64,000 nt of DNA, taken from the NCBI RefSeq assembly GCF_040939455.1, contig NC_134117.1, forward strand, positions 66,734,501 through 66,798,500, read 5' to 3'. Numbering within the stretch: position 1 is the first letter of the stretch; the number at the start of each line of letters is the position of its first letter. The DNA comes from Microcebus murinus (Eukaryota; Chordata; Mammalia; Primates; Cheirogaleidae). A program made the translations under genes and the position numbers. The notes beneath the pieces are model-generated. The model was not told where the DNA came from, searched no databases, and saw only the letters and a list, made by a program, of their open reading frames with translations. Shown here one piece after another: positions 35,437-46,655 of this stretch.

Positions 35437-37289
35437 ACGGGGCTCCTTTGTATTATTCAAAGGCTAGTTAGGGTGTGATTCTGAGTGGTCAGTAGAGTAA
35501 CTGCAGATCCACTATGAGGACACTTGGTGACGCCCCAGGGTGAGGCTCATGTGGCCTGTGGAAGGAAAATGACACAAGGTTCTTCTCTAAACTTATGCCT
35601 GAAGGCCAGCCCTGGAGGGCCACGGGGTGTATGCCCTCCCTCCTTAACCTTCCTTCCCGCACATTGTTCTCCTCCAAATCCCACTTGTTCAATTACTATT
35701 GAAATTAAAAAGTACTCAACATAAATTACTCAAAGCCTTTGTACATAGTATATTTCCATTCAAACATTAATAAATGTAAATAAATGTAGAAACAAAAGTA
35801 AGAGGAATAAGCAGAGAACAGTTGTAAGGCTTCCACTTCTTACAAATGCATTTCTCTAAAATTTGCATTTTTTTAATTTTGTTAACAAAAGTGCTATCTG
35901 AATGATTTTAAATATCCACCTGCTGCCCAGCATCACTCTGAGCCTTGGGAACCTAGCCCCTTGCTCTCCTCTCTTCTCCACGCCCCCTCTCCTGGGGCAG
36001 CCTCCCGGTCAGCCAAGACCGCTGAGAGGAGGAAGCCTCTCTCTGGCCGAGTCAGTCACCAGCTGGCCACAGGGCTCCGAGGGGCTGTAGGTGCTGCAGC
36101 TTCAGTCTTCAGAGCAAGACACGCATGCCCAGGCTGACCCAAAGCGCTCCGAGGCCCATCAGGGCTGAGGCTCCCACACCAAGGCAAGCCGGACTTCCCT
36201 CACTTCTGCAGCCCCTGCCGGGGTTCAACCCTAGCAGACTCACGGGGTGGCCGGCATGAGTTTCTGAAAGGTGGGCACAGCATCACGTGCTCCTGATTTG
36301 CCAAACTCAGCCTAGTCAATCTTGAACTGAGCAGGGCTCCGTAATGGGAGCTATGAAATCCCCCAGAAGAGGTCAGGTAACCACGGACCAGGGGCCCAGC
36401 TGAGGTCCTGGCATGTGGCAGTGGCTCCATGCCCACAGTCCTCACTAAGCCAAAGCTGGGGCCTCTACTGCCCTCGGCAAGGGAGGCTCAGCCTGGAAGC
36501 CTCTGTGCTCCAGTGCTGCCTCCTCTAGCCTTTTGGGGGCTACTCTGCTGTTGGGGTGCCAGCCCAGCACACCTCGGGCTCTCTCAAGTCTATGAGGCTT
36601 CCCTCAGGCTCACTGTCTACCTGCTGCACTGTGCCCGGCTTTGTTTAGGTGACTAAAACCTACCTGCCATGGAGGACCCGGCTCAGTTTGTCACATCCTA
36701 TAGGGAGCCTGGATCTACGCCTACGGGATCAAGCCCCACGGGCTCAGCCCCATCCTCACGTTCACACTCTGCTGCACTCTGCGTATTGTCCACCAGCACC
36801 CTTGGGGCATGGACTCCGGGTCTATCTCTGCATCCCCATCGCTCCACATAAGGCCTGACAGACAACGGGCTGAGTTCATGTTTTCTGGAAGAATCATCTC
36901 TGGTTTGGAACAACTGTGCTTATAGCTGAAGGGCTGAATATGGCTGTGGGAATCCAGGCTGGAGCCCAGCATGGTGAGGGTCTAATCACCCCCTACCCTC
37001 CAGTGGGCCCGGAATCCCGGCCTCTACCCTTCCGTGCACCCTCAATATTGCCTGGCGATCTTCTAAATCTCCCCGTGCGGTTCGTTCTCCCACTCTCAGA
37101 TGACTCTCTGACCATGAGCCTGCTTCCCCCTTTCCTAAGAAGGGAGTGGCCACCAGTGGAGAATGTTGCTTTTCTAAAGAACTCCTTTTTCCAAAACCAC
37201 CAGATACCCGCCTGCCCTCCCTTGAAACAGCAGCTTTGCTTTTGCTCCCATTTAAGTCCAACTCTGTCTCTTGGACCCCAGATTTCCTG
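35437..37289. other. Unique intronic sequence, no gene seen
   Basis: 35700-35920 is AT-rich and repeat-poor. The rest is moderately GC-rich without a named repeat. Confidence 0.4.
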
Positions 37290-38925
37290 GCCTTCTCAAA
37301 ATGCATTGCTCTTCCTGTCTCCACCTCTGTCTCCCTCATCACGAAATTGCTCCTCTATACGGATCATTTCCATACGCTTCAGAACACATACATCTTCCAT
37401 CTTACAATAGAAAATCCTGTGAAATCCAACCTCCTCCAACCACCCTTCCAGTCTTCCTCTGGAGAGCTATCTGTGGTCACCGTCCCCGTCACCCTCCCCC
37501 CATTTCTCACGGACCTCCCTCTCGCCACCTCCACCCCACCACTGAAAGGAAGCTGCTCCTGCCAAGGTCATCAGTCATCTCCCAAATTCGTTGGCCAATG
37601 TCCAGTCTTCACTTTCCCGCCCAGCAGCATTTGATGAGCTGACCGCTCTCCCCTTCTAGATGTCCATCCTTCCCTCGGTTTCCAGAACTTCACTAGGGCG
37701 CAGTTCTCCTCCCATCTCACAGGCACCTCTGAGTCCATCTCCATTCCTGATTCTTCTTTCTTCCCAGACTCTGACTCTCAGGTGTCCCAGGGCTCAGGGC
37801 ATAGATCTTTTCCCTTCTGTGGTGACAGCCCCTTTGCTGTGATTTCATCCAGTCAGTTGGCTGAACTTCATCTATACACCTGTGACCCCAATGCCTACCT
37901 GAGCTGACCCACCCCATCCCCTCCAGGCAACTGCCCACCTGACAATTCCACTCAGATGGCTGACAGGTCCTCAGACTGAACATGTTCAAATTTTAGCTAA
38001 TCCCAAACCTATCACCAAGGCTGCTCTTCCTCTAGTTCTCCCGTCTCAATCAGACATGGCCCTATTCTTTGAGACGCCGTGGCCGTAAGCCTTGGAATCA
38101 CTATGGACTTCTCTCTTTCTTACAATATCGCACATGTAATTTCAGCACATCCAATCTCTTCTACCAAGGTAGTTCTAGAATCTGATCAGTTCTCATCACT
38201 GTCCTCATTACCCCGACCCTAACCATGATCTTCTCCTCACCCCTTTGCTTCTTACCTGGATATTGAGACTGTCTCTCTAAGGGTGTCTCCCTGCTTCTAC
38301 CTTTAACCCCCACCAGTCTATCCGCTGGAGGGCAAACAAAATGAGCCTTTTGAAATCTATATCAGATCATGTCACCCCATTGTTCAAAACCCTCTAATGC
38401 CTTCTTGTCTCTCAGAGGAACATCTGAAGTCCTCACATGGCCTGAAAGGTCCCACGTGGTATGGACCCCAAATCTCTGTCCTCCCTGCCTTTTCACACTG
38501 GGGCCTTTGCACTTGTTTTCATCCTCATCCTGACACACTCTTCCCTAAGACCCCTAGTTGGCTCCTATCCCAGGGTCTTGGTTCTCTGATCAAATGTTAC
38601 CTTCTCCATGACAACCCTAAACAAAACATAACCCTCCTTAAATTACACAGTACAAATAAACATATCACAGCCTGATATGTAATGCCAGTTCTCCTCATAG
38701 AATGGGACTTGGCTGTTTGCTTTATTGCTCTATCACCAGTGCCTACAACCTGGGTGACCAATGATCCCAGTTTGCCTAGGACTGAGCAATTTCCTGGGAT
38801 ACTAGACTTTCATGGCGCTAAAATCAGAAAAGTGCGGGGCAAACTGGGATAATTTCTCCCTACCCACCACAGTGCCCAGCTCATAGTAGACGCTCTAATG
38901 AACAGGGGTTATATGCATGAATGAA
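37290..38925 (+). repeat. Long L2 LINE remnant (ORF end and 3' UTR)
   Basis: The order is that of L2: 'gctcctgccaaggtcatcag' with 'gcagcatttgatgagctgac', 'cagggcatagatcttttccc', 'agatcatgtcaccccattgt', 'acactggggcctttgcactt', 'aaatgttaccttctccatga' and the 3' signature 'acagtgcccagctcatagta'. The reverse-transcriptase frame is broken throughout. A small DNA transposon interrupts the 3' UTR at 38750-38863. Confidence 0.85.
38750..38863. mobile_element. Small palindromic DNA transposon inside the L2
   Basis: Inverted ends are visible: 'gatcccagtttgcctagg' on the left and 'gcaaactgggataatttctc' on the right, around an eroded middle. It separates the L2 3' blocks 'gctttattgctctatcacca' and 'cagtgcccagctcatagtag'. 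I do not name the family. Confidence 0.65.
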
Positions 38926-39829
38926 TGCATATAGGAATGAGTAGCCTTCTTATTGCCTTTAAAACACCTTGGTTAGATAGTCTATCGGAAAAGTCTTTAT
39001 CTTAGATTGACCAGTCTCCTTTCACGATAACTGTGTGTCGGTCATCTGCTGAGAAGCAGGCGTAACAGTGGTTTGAAGGGCTTGAATCAAAAAGCCCTTC
39101 CTTGACTTGGTTTCCTGGCCCCGAGCCAGGGGCGCAGCACAAAGTTGTGTGGTTTAGAGTCAGCCCAGGAATGGATCAGCAAGGAGCCCAGGAGTCAGGC
39201 CTGGTTCTTCACAGGGTTCCTCCACCCTCAGCGTGTTGAAACTTCTAGACCCGGCTTCCTCACGGATCAGCATCCACAGGCTGACAGAATTCTCCCGGGA
39301 TATGGCCGCTGTCTGCCTCCCTGGCTCCTGTGTCCTGTGTCCCTGCCACGCCGGGGGAGCCCTGCACAAACAGCTCCGCCAGCCGGCAGCTCCTACATGC
39401 CAAGAACACAGCCGGCTCCCAGCTCTCAACACCCGCAAATATTTGCTGCCACAAATCAATACAAAAGCAGGATGCACCATTAACCTTTAATATATCAGTG
39501 CGGGGCTCTTAATCCATTATGAGGCTGTCATAAATGTCACTGAAATGCAAATCAGAGCGGCAACCCTTCGGGAGGCTGTGAAGGTGCCTTCCCTCCCCCT
39601 GCACAGCCTGCACCCCCTCTGCTCCAGAGAAACAGCCCGAGTCTCTTGTCTCCCTGTGCGGGTTTGTTTCCTCCATCCCTCCATCCCTCCGCTCCTCCTT
39701 GCAGATGTCTGCCTAAGCCCTCTGCTGTGTCAGTTCCCCGGCAGTCACTTGACGTGCTGGAAGAAAGACGCAGCAGGACTAACGTCAGGACCCCGTGCTA
39801 ACACTCCCTTTGTATTGTTCATGTGACTT
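38926..39829. other. Unique intronic sequence with octamer-bearing segment
   Basis: 39430-39570 is repeat-poor and contains a perfect POU octamer, ATGCAAAT, at 39545-39552, beside 'ttaatccattatgaggctgt'. Candidate conserved element by inference. No gene was seen elsewhere in the stretch. Confidence 0.35.
39545..39552 (+). promoter_or_regulatory. POU/octamer site ATGCAAAT
   Basis: Perfect octamer motif in a repeat-poor segment. Such 8-mers also occur by chance, so the function is unproven. Confidence 0.25.
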
Positions 39830-39965
39830 TGGCAATACCTTCTCCTGAAGTTATTGGGGGGTAATTATTGCTCTCCCTTCATTTCACAGATAAAGAAACC
39901 AAGGCTCCAGGAGAGTAAGGAGTTTATGGGAGGTCACACAAAACCCTGTATGCTTTAGTGTTATC
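39830..39965 (-). repeat. MIR SINE fragment
   Basis: 'ctcccttcatttcacagata' with 'aagaaaccaaggctccagga' and 'ttatgggaggtcacacaaaa'. Confidence 0.75.
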
Positions 39966-41124
39966 CCACGGTGGTGCCAAGTAGCTCATAGCTAAGCAAG
40001 GGGGGTGAACAAACAAGTCCATGGATGATTAGAAACATCATGCAAAATGCAATGCTAACATTAAGCAGAGTCCTGGGCACACGACGTTGAACTGGTCCCT
40101 GCTTGGCAGATGAGCCAATGGGGGCACAGGCAAAACGGGAGGCTTCCTGGGGAAGGCGAGGCCAGGTTGGGACTTAAGGAGAAAGAGGGAACTGACATGT
40201 AGAGGAGAAGGATGGAAGATGCTCTGAGAAAAGGTAACAGTATGTTTAAATCGCCGATGTGTGTGAGACAGAGAAACCTTCTGGGAACTACTAACAGTTT
40301 ACGAGGAGGGAGCAGAAATGGCACATAGCTAAGCACTAAGAATGGGATTGAGGGACAATTGCGCATAAAATACTTAGAGCATAGTTATAATGGAAGTTGT
40401 GTAGAAGTGCAAAGATAATGAGAAAGAGAGAAACTGCCAACGTCCCCCAGATAATTAGGAAGCTGGAGAATGTGTGAGCTCAGCAGGTTGGCACGTCCTG
40501 CACTCTGGACGGTGGGGAAGCCACCGCAGGAAGCATGTTCCGTGTGTTGTAGGAGGCAGAGCTGAGGTGGCAATGAGTACAGCGTGCACGCAGGCATGCA
40601 TGTGCACGTGTTCAGGCTTGTGTGTGGGGTGGGGAGGTGCACTCAAGGGCCCTGGGGCAGGAGGTGGAGAGGAGACAGAGGAGAGTATTGCAAGAGAGAC
40701 AGGACACTCTGACCGAGGGACATCATCTGCCATGACTGTGGGTTCCTCAGCAGTGGGATGGGGTGGGATAGGGACCTCATAAGAGGCAGATTTGTTGTTA
40801 CAGAGAAGCCAACCACAGTAGCCGGCGCAGAGATCATGGCACATAAGACATCTGCCTGCCTGGGCTTGTCTACGGGTCTGAGCAGTCAACACTCATGGCA
40901 CAAGAAAATATACCCAGCTGGAGGGAAAACACTGTGACTGACTATCACAGAGGAGCCAGTTATTAAACAATGCAAAACCAGCTGTAATTAAATACGAAGC
41001 TACAAAATGCTAGCTGTTTGCAGAAAGACCATTTTAACAAGGATATAGACTCTGCTGGAGAGGTTAGAAAGGGAAGTTGGGAGGATAAAGGCATGCTCTG
41101 TCACTGAGAAGTCATGTTTGAGTT
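39966..41124. other. Intronic sequence, mostly unrecognised
   Basis: 40070-40260 resembles the ancient LINE-type repeat seen at 32240-32420, in weak form. No gene was seen. Confidence 0.4.
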
Positions 41125-41245
41125 CAGCAGATGGAAGGAGCCCTACTTTGGGCCAAGTGCTGTTCTATGAGTTGGCTCATCTCGTCTTCAGAACTACCCT
41201 TTGTGATAAGTTATTCTTCCCACCTCATAGATGAGCTTTTCCGGA
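41125..41245 (-). repeat. MIR SINE fragment
   Basis: 'tttgggccaagtgctgttct', 'gttggctcatctcgtcttca' and 'ttcccacctcatagatgagc'. Confidence 0.75.
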
Positions 41246-42189
41246 GCTGGTCCATGCCAGCACCACGTTGAGCTTGCTGGGCTGTCTGGTGCTAAGCTTT
41301 CCAGGCCTGGATCTCCAAGATTCCCGAGACATCTTCCCAAACCAGCTCCAAGTGGGGATGCTGTCCATGTCATGGCCGTTCGGTTACAGCTGGTTTTCTC
41401 TTAGACAAAAGGCTCCTGTGGCACTATTAGCAATGCCCGCTGCCCGCAACACCACCCCAGGGGCTCCACAAGCCACAGAGCATCGACCTGGCACTCTCTG
41501 GCCGGTGGCAGAGACTGGCTGCTGCAGGTGCCTGCGCTCCCCAGGCGGCATCAGGGGGGCCGCCGGTGCCCCGATCAGAGCAACATTATCTACAGCTGCA
41601 GCGCCGGGATGCTGGCAGGACAGAGCACGGCCCTGCTTCTTGCTCTTTGAGGTAATTATTCATCCCATTAACTTTTTAGAGCTTGGGCAAGGCACTCAGG
41701 ATAACTCTGCCAGTGTCCAACAATAGGCCGTCCCACGGGGGCAGAACGCCCGGCTACAGAGCACTGGATAAAGCACCACGGAAAGGTTGCGGGAAAGTCC
41801 ATGGAAGGACACAAGCATCTGGGGGCATCCAAATACAGCCAGACCCGGCACTAGTCCCCCCTTCCACGGGATCCTTATGACAGCCCTGGGAGGAGGTTAT
41901 CGCAGGACCCTGAGAAGTAAACCAAATTCCCTAGGCACCGGAGACTCGCACTAACTTACCCTGGACCCTGCAGCTGCCCAGAACCAGAGCTGAGCATGCA
42001 CACCAGCTACTCTGGCTGCAAAGCCTGGCTCCACACCTTGAACCCCTTGAGAAGCAGGAGAAAACTGGGAAGAAACGCAGGCCGGTTCAGATGCTATCTT
42101 ACTGGGAGTCCAGGGCCTGGGTCCTGGGCCCTGCCCAGGAGACACGGCACTCCTCTGCTCTGAAGAGCTCCCACACTGGAGTGGCGGTG
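41246..42189. other. Unique intronic sequence, no gene seen
   Basis: GC-rich with a 153-codon plus-strand frame at 41268-41726 that shows no recognisable domain. Confidence 0.45.
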
Positions 42190-42405
42190 CAGCGCAGGGG
42201 TTTGGAGCTTGAGCACTGGCATCCGGCTGTGGTTTTGAATATCACTCTACCACTTGCTAGCTCTGTGGTCTTGGACAGCTACTTAACCTCTCTGTGCATG
42301 AGTGTCCTCATCCACACAATGGGGACAGTCACAGATCAAGTGAATTCAGGCAAAGCACTGAACATAGCCTGTGACAAATATTCTGTAAGTGTTAGCTATT
42401 GTCAC
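42190..42405 (+). repeat. MIR SINE
   Basis: 'ctaccacttgctagctctgt' with 'ggtcttggacagctacttaa', 'cctctctgtgcatgagtgtc' and 'cacacaatggggacagtcac' is a near full-length MIR. Confidence 0.9.
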
Positions 42406-44414
42406 GAGCTTCGGTTATCTCAATTATTGAACGAGAAAATTGTGCTATGTCAGTGGTCGTAAACTGCCGGTCCGCATGAGTGGCTCGGAGGTGGCTGGTT
42501 TGGCTAGCCCACCATTTGTCTGTTTTGAATTTGCATTTTTTAGCCTGGGCATTTAATTTCTGGGGCATCACAGGCTTAGCACTCTCTTTGGTCTTAGAGC
42601 AACATTTATATTCTCTGCTTATCCCTGCAAACATTTGCAATGGAAACCCTGGACAGCATGATCTGTCAGGGCATCCTAGCTGTGCTATTTCATGATTCTG
42701 TGAATCATAGAACTAAAACTAAAACTGGTCTGGAACTAGAAACCTTATCTTGTTTACTATTCTTTCTTCCAGCAAAGCAGCACCATGGACTGTTTTCTCT
42801 GAAAACGGGAATCTCATTTTGCAGTGTCTGCTGGTACCCACAGCTACCATGGGGAGGATCTCACAAAGAATAGACCTCTAATGATTAAAATCCAGTTTTT
42901 CAGTTACCAGGAGCTTCGCCCCTGCAGGGTGCTGGCAGCCACCTCCCCAGAGGCAGGGCCCCAGGAAACTTGTCCCCAAGTCACCCCAAGGCTGCAGCCA
43001 TACAGCACCCAACGGGGCAAAGCAAATTAACCACCTTCAAAGACATCAGCTCAGGCCACTGCAGGTGTCCCTGAAACATAATATTGTCCCCACTGTGCCT
43101 TGCAATAAAAGATAATGCACAAAAAACAGCCACAAACGCAAAGCCAAGCCAATGCCTTCTCAGTGAAGCAAGGATGACTTTCAGCAGGCAGAGTGGTGGT
43201 GAATTTTGGGGCAAAGCTACCTGCCAGTCTTCAGGAGAAATGAGCGTTCCATGGCAACCTCAAAGGACTGTATGCAAAGACGGTACTCTCTGTGCTTGCC
43301 GTCTCTCCAGACTGCTGTGTCTGCCAGATGCACGGATCTCTCTGAAATGTCCCCTGTCGTGCTCACAGGGCATCCGGACAGGTAGAACAGGGGTTCAGGG
43401 CCTGGAGCAGCAGGACCAGGCTCCACCTGGGTATTTGTGCCCAGGTCCCAAGAGCTGTGTGGCAGGCACAGGCACTGGCTTCTGACTGCCTGAGTGGATG
43501 GGCAATGTGTGAGCCATGCGGCTCACTGCCTCGGCCAAGCTCTCCTCCCCTCTCTTCTGTTCCCAAGGCTCCAGTCCGGTAGATAAGCAGAGATGCTTAC
43601 AGTTGTCTATAAAGGCATTTCTGGTAACTCCCTTCATGGGTTTGGCCAGTCAGGCTGGAAAAGTAAAGGCAAAAGGACCAGAGGGCGCTTGGCTTGAGGA
43701 GACCAGCAGGTAAGAGGGTGTGGATACAAGGACAGGATGCTTCACAGGCCAAGTGACCGCAACGAGAGAAGCCAGTGAGCCAGTCAGGGAGCCGCAGCCA
43801 GGACAGGCCCATCCCAAGGGAGCCCCGCTCCCTGCAGCCCTGCACACCATATTTCCATCACTCCTCCCACCCCACGCAGCCAGTGCCAGCCAGAGACGGG
43901 CTCCCTTCTCCTTCCAAACCACAGGACTCCTCTCCCAGGAAAGAGGCCACATCCCCCCACCCCGTGCCTAAACCGAGCCTCGTACAGCCTTTTCCTGGTG
44001 TTAGGGAGTAACAGGGAAACGTGGCTGGCACAGAGCTGTGCAGGTTGTAGGAGGCACAACCTGCCATGCAGCCGTGACAAGATTCTCGGTGGGAGGTGGT
44101 GATGGACCCTGACCGTGACGCTGTCTGGACAAACCTTCACTGTTCCCCAGCCGCCCCAGGAGGAAGAGACCCTCCAAACATGACTCTAGGCCTTGCAGGA
44201 TTTGTCCCCACTTAGTCCCCCAGCCACCATCCCGATAGTCCATGTGCTTGGCAAGGAAAGCTTTTGTTCTCCAAGCCCACAGCGCTTTCTCTGGCCCCTG
44301 GTCCTTCTCATCTGCCTCCCGGAACAGTTCTGCTTCCGAAACATGTGGGAGCTCCTCATATTCCAGGTCTCATGCTATGTATCCCTACCTCCAACACCCT
44401 GCTGCAGATATTCC
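42406..44414. other. Unique intronic sequence, no gene seen
   Basis: A CTCF-like core lies at 43675-43688. Part of 44240-44400 may be L2-derived. Long frames on both strands in 43500-44140 show no domain. Confidence 0.4.
43675..43688 (+). promoter_or_regulatory. CTCF-like core motif
   Basis: ggaccagagggcgc fits the CCASYAGRKGGCRS core at 12 of 14 positions, including the AG-R-K-GGC centre. Occupancy cannot be judged from sequence. Confidence 0.3.
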
Positions 44415-45125
44415 CAGTATGGGTTGAATTGCACCCCCTCAAAACAGGCGTGCTCGAGTCCTAACCCCCAGTGTCTGTAAACACGACCTTATTTAGGGGA
44501 TCTTTATCAGAGGTCATCAAGTTACACAAGGTCATCAGAGTGGGCTCTATTCCAATACCACTGGTTTCCTTATAAAAAGTTAGATAGAATGAGCAATAGT
44601 TGATAGCTCAGCAAAGTGACTATAATCAATAAAAAGTCAGGGTATACTTTAAAATAACTAAAAGAGTAGAAGTGGAATGTCCTTAATACAAAGAAATGCT
44701 AAATGCCTGAAGTGATGAACACTCCGATTACCCTGATTTGATTAATTCACATTGTATGCTGTACCAAAACATCACATGTGCCCTATAGATATATACAACT
44801 AGTATATGCCTGTAATAATTAAAAATAAAAAGTTTTTTACGAAACGGGGAATTTGGACGCAGACATCTGCACAGGGAGAATGCCACGTGAAAATGAAGGA
44901 AGAGTCAGGGTAACGCAACTACGAGCCAAGGAGTGCTGAAAATTGCCAGCAACCACCAGAAGCTAGGGGAAGGCCAGGGACAGACTGTCCCCGACAGCCC
45001 TCAGGAGGATCCAGTCTGCTGGCACCGTGACCTTGGACTTCCAGCCTCCAGAGCTGTGAGACAATAATTTTTTCTTGTCCAAGCCACTGAGTTTGTGGTA
45101 CTCTGTTATGGAAACGAAGGCAGCC
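44415..45125 (+). mobile_element. MLT1-type LTR, split by an L1 3' end
   Basis: The left part (44415-44571) has 'tatgggttgaattgcacccc', 'gagtcctaacccccagtgtc' and 'tggtttccttataaaaag'. The right part (44835-45125) has 'ggggaatttggacgcagaca', 'agaatgccacgtgaaaatga', 'aaccaccagaagctagggga', 'cttccagcctccagagctgt' and 'gtttgtggtactctgttatg'. It is a solitary LTR with no internal region. Confidence 0.93.
44582..44824 (+). mobile_element. 5'-truncated L1 3' end inside the MLT1 LTR
   Basis: 'tagaagtggaatgtccttaa', 'cctgattaccctgatttg'-like sequence, 'acatcacatgtgccctatag' and 'taataattaaaaataaaa' form a primate-type L1 3' UTR end. A perfect 10-bp duplication, ataaaaagtt, flanks it at 44572-44581 and 44825-44834. 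The LTR sequence resumes directly afterwards. Confidence 0.88.
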
Positions 45126-45199
45126 CCATGTGCTCCAACAATCCCAGACACTTCCCTAATTACAGCACGTGTCTCGAGGCACCGTATTGACTCACTCTG

Positions 45200-45345
45200 T
45201 TCCTCTGCATTGCCAACCGCCACTCCACGAAGGTGCAGACCATGTTTGCTCACTCACCTCTATATCTGCGGAGTCTGACACAATGCCAGGCATGTAATAA
45301 GAGCAAAGGATCTCTTCAGTGTAGAAATGTATAAAAGAATGAATG
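45200..45345 (+). repeat. L2 LINE 3'-end remnant
   Basis: 'gacacaatgccaggcatgta' and 'aatgtataaaagaatgaatg' match the L2 tail. The GATGA array starts directly after it, possibly grown from the 'gaatgaatgga' tail. Confidence 0.65.
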
Positions 45346-45440
45346 GATGAGATGAGATGAGATGAGATGAGATGAGATGAGATGAGATGAGATGAGATGA
45401 GATGAGATGAGATGAGATGAGATGAGATGAGATGAGATGA
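45346..45440 (+). repeat. Perfect (GATGA)19 pentanucleotide microsatellite
   Basis: Nineteen uninterrupted copies of GATGA, 95 bp. The opposite strand reads as an SSHLI repeat frame, which is a repeat effect. Confidence 0.98.
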
Positions 45441-45839
45441 CTTCTGACTATGGACAACCCTTGCTATATGGCATTATGTTGGTTACAAGGTGATGTCAGT
45501 GCAGTACTGTTACCCCACCAATGCCTAGCCCCATCTGGGTACCAAACAGGCTCAGTGACTGCATAATGGGTGAATAAATGAGTCGATTAACCTGTGAAGA
45601 GACAAGGAGACACCTCCAGGAGTGTAAAAGGCGCAGTGCCCCTCTATGTGAGTTCGCTCCTGGTGCCATGCTCCTGCCACTGGAATAGTGATTCCATCTT
45701 GACATGCAGCAGAGCATCAACACAGAGGTGCTGAAAGGTCCAAAAGGGAGCTCCTCACTGGCAGTTCAAGATTACATCTTCCATGATCCATTAGTCTGAG
45801 AGTCAACACGTAAGAGCCTCCGACAAGAGAAGCCATGCT
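45441..45839. other. Unique intronic sequence, nothing recognised
   Basis: No gene or named repeat was seen. Confidence 0.45.
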
Positions 45840-46015
45840 GTTTAAAGAATGCCTACTACGTATCAGGCACTGTAAAACCTTCGTGAAACCCAAGACAGGC
45901 AAGTGTGAACATCTGCACTTCCCTAGGAGGAAGCTGAGGCATACAGGATGGTAGTTTACTTGTGGTCTTCTAGCTGGTGAGGGTGTAAGCAAAGATTTCT
46001 ACCCAGCAGTGCCTA
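45840..46015 (-). repeat. MIR SINE remnant
   Basis: 'gcctactacgtatcaggcac' with 'taggaggaagctgaggcata' and 'tctacccagcagtgcc'. Confidence 0.75.
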
Positions 46016-46414
46016 ACTTCAAAACTCTATTCCGTTGGAATTAGAGCATTACTTTGAGGCTAACCTTACATCTCAGACTTCACAATCTCTGCTTTCAGTT
46101 CCTTATCTCTTGTAATGTCTGAATGTATTCATGTCTTCTTTCCTGCGTGGTTTGATGAGGCATTTTCAAAGTCCCAGCCAACATTAGCTTTGCTTGGGGG
46201 ACCCAAGCGATGAGCTCAGTCTCTTTGCTGAGAGCCGAGCTCGAAGCCACAGCCATGAGTACCTTGGAGGTGGCAGGGCAGCGATATCAGAATCTGAGGT
46301 TTCATTTCCCTCAGAGGAAATGAAATGCAGGACGGCACAATAGGTCACCCCTCTACTTGGAGAGTTTCCTTTCAACTTTTCAGCATGAATATTTTATTAA
46401 GTGATGCAAGTTAG
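46016..46414. other. Unique intronic sequence, nothing recognised
   Basis: No gene or named repeat was seen. Confidence 0.45.
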
Positions 46415-46620
46415 TGAAAAGTATTAGAGCATTGGCTTTGATTCAAACAAGCTTACATTTGAATCCAAGTTCTGCAACATACCAATTGTGTGGACTGGTT
46501 CTCTGCCTCAGTTTCCTCATTTGCAATAATAGCTTAATGTGGTAAAAATTAAATGATGTAATTAAGAAGAGAGCACTTAGGCAGTTCCTAGCCCATAACT
46601 GTATAGATGGTATGACATTG
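46415..46620 (+). repeat. MIR SINE
   Basis: 'gaatccaagttctgcaacat', 'ctctgcctcagtttcctcat' and 'ttgcaataatagcttaatgt', then 'gcacttaggcagttcctag'. Confidence 0.85.
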
Positions 46621-46655
46621 AATATACACACACATACACACACACACATACATAA
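46621..46655 (+). repeat. (CA)n microsatellite
   Basis: 'atacacacacatacacacac' followed by 'acacatacataag'. Confidence 0.9.

Noticed and set aside
37271..37642. Plus-strand frames of 123-164 codons (36916-37642)
   Set aside because: They overlap the broken L2 reverse-transcriptase region and unique flank. They do not match one continuous protein.
42449..42500. Possible start of another hAT element ('gtcagtggtcgtaaact')
   Set aside because: Only a short left-end resemblance is visible; no right end or 8-bp duplication was found.
45346..45440. CRISPR-like regular array
   Set aside because: It is a simple pentanucleotide repeat without spacers in a primate genome.
45260..45457. Repeating SSHLI protein frame on the minus strand
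   Set aside because: It is a direct translation of the GATGA array.
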